The position numbers and the translations under genes are program-made. The notes under the pieces are model-generated. The model was not told the origin of the DNA and did not search any database. It was given only the letters and a program-made list of their open reading frames with translations. A stretch of DNA of 16,839 nt from an uncultured Planctomycetaceae bacterium (GTDB taxonomy: Bacteria; Planctomycetota; Planctomycetia; Pirellulales; UBA1268). This document shows, piece by piece, positions 15,304-16,839 of the stretch. The DNA lies in contig CAISKG010000114.1 in assembly GCA_903885855.1 (NCBI GenBank), forward strand, positions 1 through 16,839. Reading direction: 5' to 3'. How positions within the stretch are numbered: position 1 is the first letter of the stretch; each line of letters starts with the position of its first letter.

Positions 15304-15951
15304 GTGCCCCTCGTCAATCCCGGCGCCCTGTTCTCGTTCCGCTTCCCCTGCCGGAAGAAGAAGACGCTCTGGCCGCCGTCGACGGCCGCGCTCGACGACG
15401 GCTTCCGCCTCCCGGCGCTGGCGGCGATCGTGGGCGTGCCCGATATCGCCGCGTTGTGGCTCGCCTGGAACGAATCGGGGCTGCGCGTGCGCGCGGAGGT
15501 GACGGGGGTGGGGCCGGCGCGCTGGTGCCAGCCGACGCGTGCCGAGGACAGCGACGGCCTGCACCTGTGGATCGCCACCCGCCCCACCGGCGACAGCCAC
15601 CGCGCCGGCCGCTACTGCCGCCGGCTCGCGCTCCTCCCGGCCGGAGGCGGCAAGCTCGCCGACAAGCCGGTGGCGGTCGCGGCGCAGATCCCGCGCACCA
15701 GCGAGGTGGCGGCGGAGCTGCCGGCGGGGAGCGTGCCGATCGAAGGGGCCGCGCTCGCCGACGGCTGGCGCGTCGACGCGCTGGTGTCGGCCGCGGCGCT
15801 GCCCGGCTGGGATCCGGCCGAGATCCCGCGCCTCGGCTTCTTCGCCGCGGTCATCGACCGGCGCCTGGGGCGCGTCCCCTACGCCGCGCCGCCGGAGTAT
15901 CCCTGGGACAGCGACCCCACCACCTGGGCGGAACTCGAACTGGTCGACTGA
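15304..15951 (+). CDS. 215-residue protein, possible DOMON/CBM9-like fold
   Basis: This protein has no signal peptide, so it is probably cytoplasmic, and looks beta-rich. The pattern WLAWNESGLRVRAEVTG (52-68), then EDSDGLHLWIATRPTGDSH (81-99) with a charged Asp-Gly before a strand, then WRVDALVSAAALPGWDP (155-171) and RLGFFAAVIDRRLGR (176-190), resembles the CBM9/DOMON-like sandwich where a DGLxLWxxTR element is typical. The C-terminus (YPWDSDPTTWAELELVD) also fits this type. The fold is inferred from this pattern and no function is assigned. GTG at 15304 is chosen because GGAG lies 8 nt upstream and no ATG is available nearby. It runs divergently from the cytochrome gene and converges on the helicase gene with 11 bp between stops. 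Codon use and GC match the neighbours. Coding status is fairly sure; the fold call is tentative and no carbohydrate partner is visible. Confidence 0.72.
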   Translation: MPLVNPGALFSFRFPCRKKKTLWPPSTAALDDGFRLPALAAIVGVPDIAALWLAWNESGLRVRAEVTGVGPARWCQPTRAEDSDGLHLWIATRPTGDSHRAGRYCRRLALLPAGGGKLADKPVAVAAQIPRTSEVAAELPAGSVPIEGAALADGWRVDALVSAAALPGWDPAEIPRLGFFAAVIDRRLGRVPYAAPPEYPWDSDPTTWAELELVD

Positions 15952-15970
15952 GGCCGCGGCGGTCAGTCGA
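15944..15970. terminator. Inverted repeat between convergent genes, possible bidirectional terminator
   Basis: TCGACTGA (15944-15951) and TCAGTCGA (15963-15970) form a perfect 8-bp stem around an 11-nt GC-rich loop. Both stop codons are inside the arms. No T-tract follows on either strand, so a classical intrinsic terminator is not supported. The symmetry arises partly because both proteins end in Asp-stop with the same codons. Confidence 0.3.
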
Positions 15971-16839
15971 AGGGCTCGACCACGACCTTCGCGGGGGGAA
16001 GGCTGTCGAGGAACACGCGGCCGTAGGGCTTGGTGAGCACGCGCGGGTCGAGGATCACCACGCGGCCGCGGTCGCTGGCGGTGCGCACGAGCCTCCCGAA
16101 GCCCTGCTTGAGCTTGAGGGCCGCCTCCGGCACCTGGTACTCCATGAAGGGGTTGCCGCCGGCGGCACGGATGGCCTCGATCCGCGCGGCCACCAGCGGC
16201 CGGTCCGGGACCGCGAAGGGGAGCTTCGTGATGATCACCGTCACGAGCTGGTCGCCGGGGAGGTCGATCCCCTGCCAGAAGCCGTCGGTGCCCAAAAGCA
16301 CGCTCGCCGGTCCCTCGCGGAAGGCCTCGAGCATCCGCGACCGCGGCAGGCCGTCGGACTGGCTGACGAGCCGGTAGCCGCGCGCCTGGCACCACGCGGC
16401 CAGGCTCGCGCCCGCCGCCGCCAGCGAGCGGCTGCTGGTGAAGAGGACCATCGCCCGGCCGCCGCTGGCGTCGACGTGGCGGCGGATCATGCGCTCCACG
16501 GCACGGTCGTAAGCCTGGCGGTCGGCGGGGTCGGGGAGCCGGTCGACCAGCACCAACTCCGCCTGCGCGGAATAGTCGAACGGGCTGCCGAGGCGCTCCG
16601 CCACGGCGTGGGAGAGCCCGAGCCGGCCGGCGACGTAGGCGAACGGACTGGCCTCCGCGGCCGGCGCCGGCGCGGCCGTCCCGCGCGCCGGCGGCGCGCC
16701 GACCGCCAGGGTGGCGCTGGTGAGGATCACCGTGCCCACGCGGTCGAAGAGCTCCCGGCGCAAGGTCGCGCCCACGTCCACCGGCGCGCCGCAGAGCCGC
16801 ACGCGCTCCCGGCCGCGCCTCGAGCGCGTCGCCTCGACC
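15963..16839 (-). CDS. DinG/XPD-like ATP-dependent DNA helicase (C-terminal part; 5' end outside window)
   Basis: The visible 291 residues are the C-terminal helicase half of a superfamily 2 DinG/XPD-type ATP-dependent helicase, which unwinds DNA 5' to 3' or clears structures such as R-loops; relatives may carry an iron-sulfur cluster upstream. Counting from the GTG at 16802, a motif III-like TVILTSATLAVG lies near 28-39, GGRAMVLFTSSRSLAAAG near 114-131, and motif V-like LGTDGFWQGIDLPGDQLVTV near 170-189. Motif VI is LKQGFGRLVRTASDRGRVV, containing the Gln and Arg residues expected to contact ATP. The C-terminus is PPAKVVVEPFD. The frame stays open to base 16839, so the Walker A and DEAH motifs and any Fe-S domain must lie beyond the window and cannot be checked. 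The GTG at 16802 is internal and not the start. It is convergent with the 215-residue gene. Confidence 0.92.
   Translation of the reverse strand, partial: VEATRSRRGRERVRLCGAPVDVGATLRRELFDRVGTVILTSATLAVGAPPARGTAAPAPAAEASPFAYVAGRLGLSHAVAERLGSPFDYSAQAELVLVDRLPDPADRQAYDRAVERMIRRHVDASGGRAMVLFTSSRSLAAAGASLAAWCQARGYRLVSQSDGLPRSRMLEAFREGPASVLLGTDGFWQGIDLPGDQLVTVIITKLPFAVPDRPLVAARIEAIRAAGGNPFMEYQVPEAALKLKQGFGRLVRTASDRGRVVILDPRVLTKPYGRVFLDSLPPAKVVVEPFD

Noticed and set aside
15190..16395. N-terminal extension of the NPCBM-cytochrome frame up to 16395
   Set aside because: The strong GGAGG before 15189 and the signal peptide right after it fix the start; the extension runs antisense to the 215-residue gene and through the helicase gene.

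Overview
The window is very GC-rich and has the gene content of a planctomycete, most likely a Pirellulales-type member. The evidence is three families that are largely restricted to, or hugely expanded in, Planctomycetes and related PVC bacteria: a DUF1501 protein, a PSCyt1-DUF1549-DUF1553 cytochrome protein, and a PVC-type propeller/HEAT/heme-binding protein with an N-terminal NPCBM-like domain. Genus and species cannot be read from the sequence. I see no mobile element, CRISPR array, tRNA or rRNA. Every gene fits its neighbours in base composition, so nothing suggests recent transfer.

Layout. (1) 1-6014, minus strand: a probable three-gene operon read right to left. It encodes a secreted Pro/Gly-rich coiled-coil protein (4647-6014), a PSCyt1-DUF1549-DUF1553 protein with two CxxCH motifs (1384-4605), and a Tat-type DUF1501 protein (1-1387, last residues cut off by the window). 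The last two overlap by GTGA. (2) 6081-9159, plus strand: a tightly coupled operon with two ATGA overlaps. It encodes a RlmI-like class I SAM methyltransferase, a SpoU/TrmH-family 2'-O-methyltransferase and an uncharacterised 419-residue protein. (3) 9163-11405, minus strand: glycogen synthase (glgA), then 20 bp later a small secreted protein with 19 cysteines. (4) 11566-15189, minus strand: the NPCBM/propeller/HEAT/cytochrome protein. (5) 15304-15951, plus strand: a 215-residue protein with a possible DOMON/CBM9-like fold. (6) 15963-16839, minus strand: the C-terminal part of a DinG/XPD-like helicase.

How the genes work together. The PSCyt1/DUF1501 operon and the NPCBM-cytochrome gene belong to the large planctomycete repertoire of exported proteins thought to act on complex polysaccharides or other carbon sources and linked to c-type heme, though no biochemical role is firmly assigned. 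The 6081-9159 operon is intracellular RNA modification plus an unknown partner. glgA is storage-glucan synthesis.

The longest gene-free stretch is 160 bp (11406-11565); the others are 114 bp or less. The many very long open frames opposite the real genes (for example 2095-5088 and 11293-15267 on plus) are GC-driven shadows. I do not see a defence system or a clearly new biological machine. The least explained parts are the 419-residue protein, the Cys-rich protein and the coiled-coil protein heading the DUF1501 operon.
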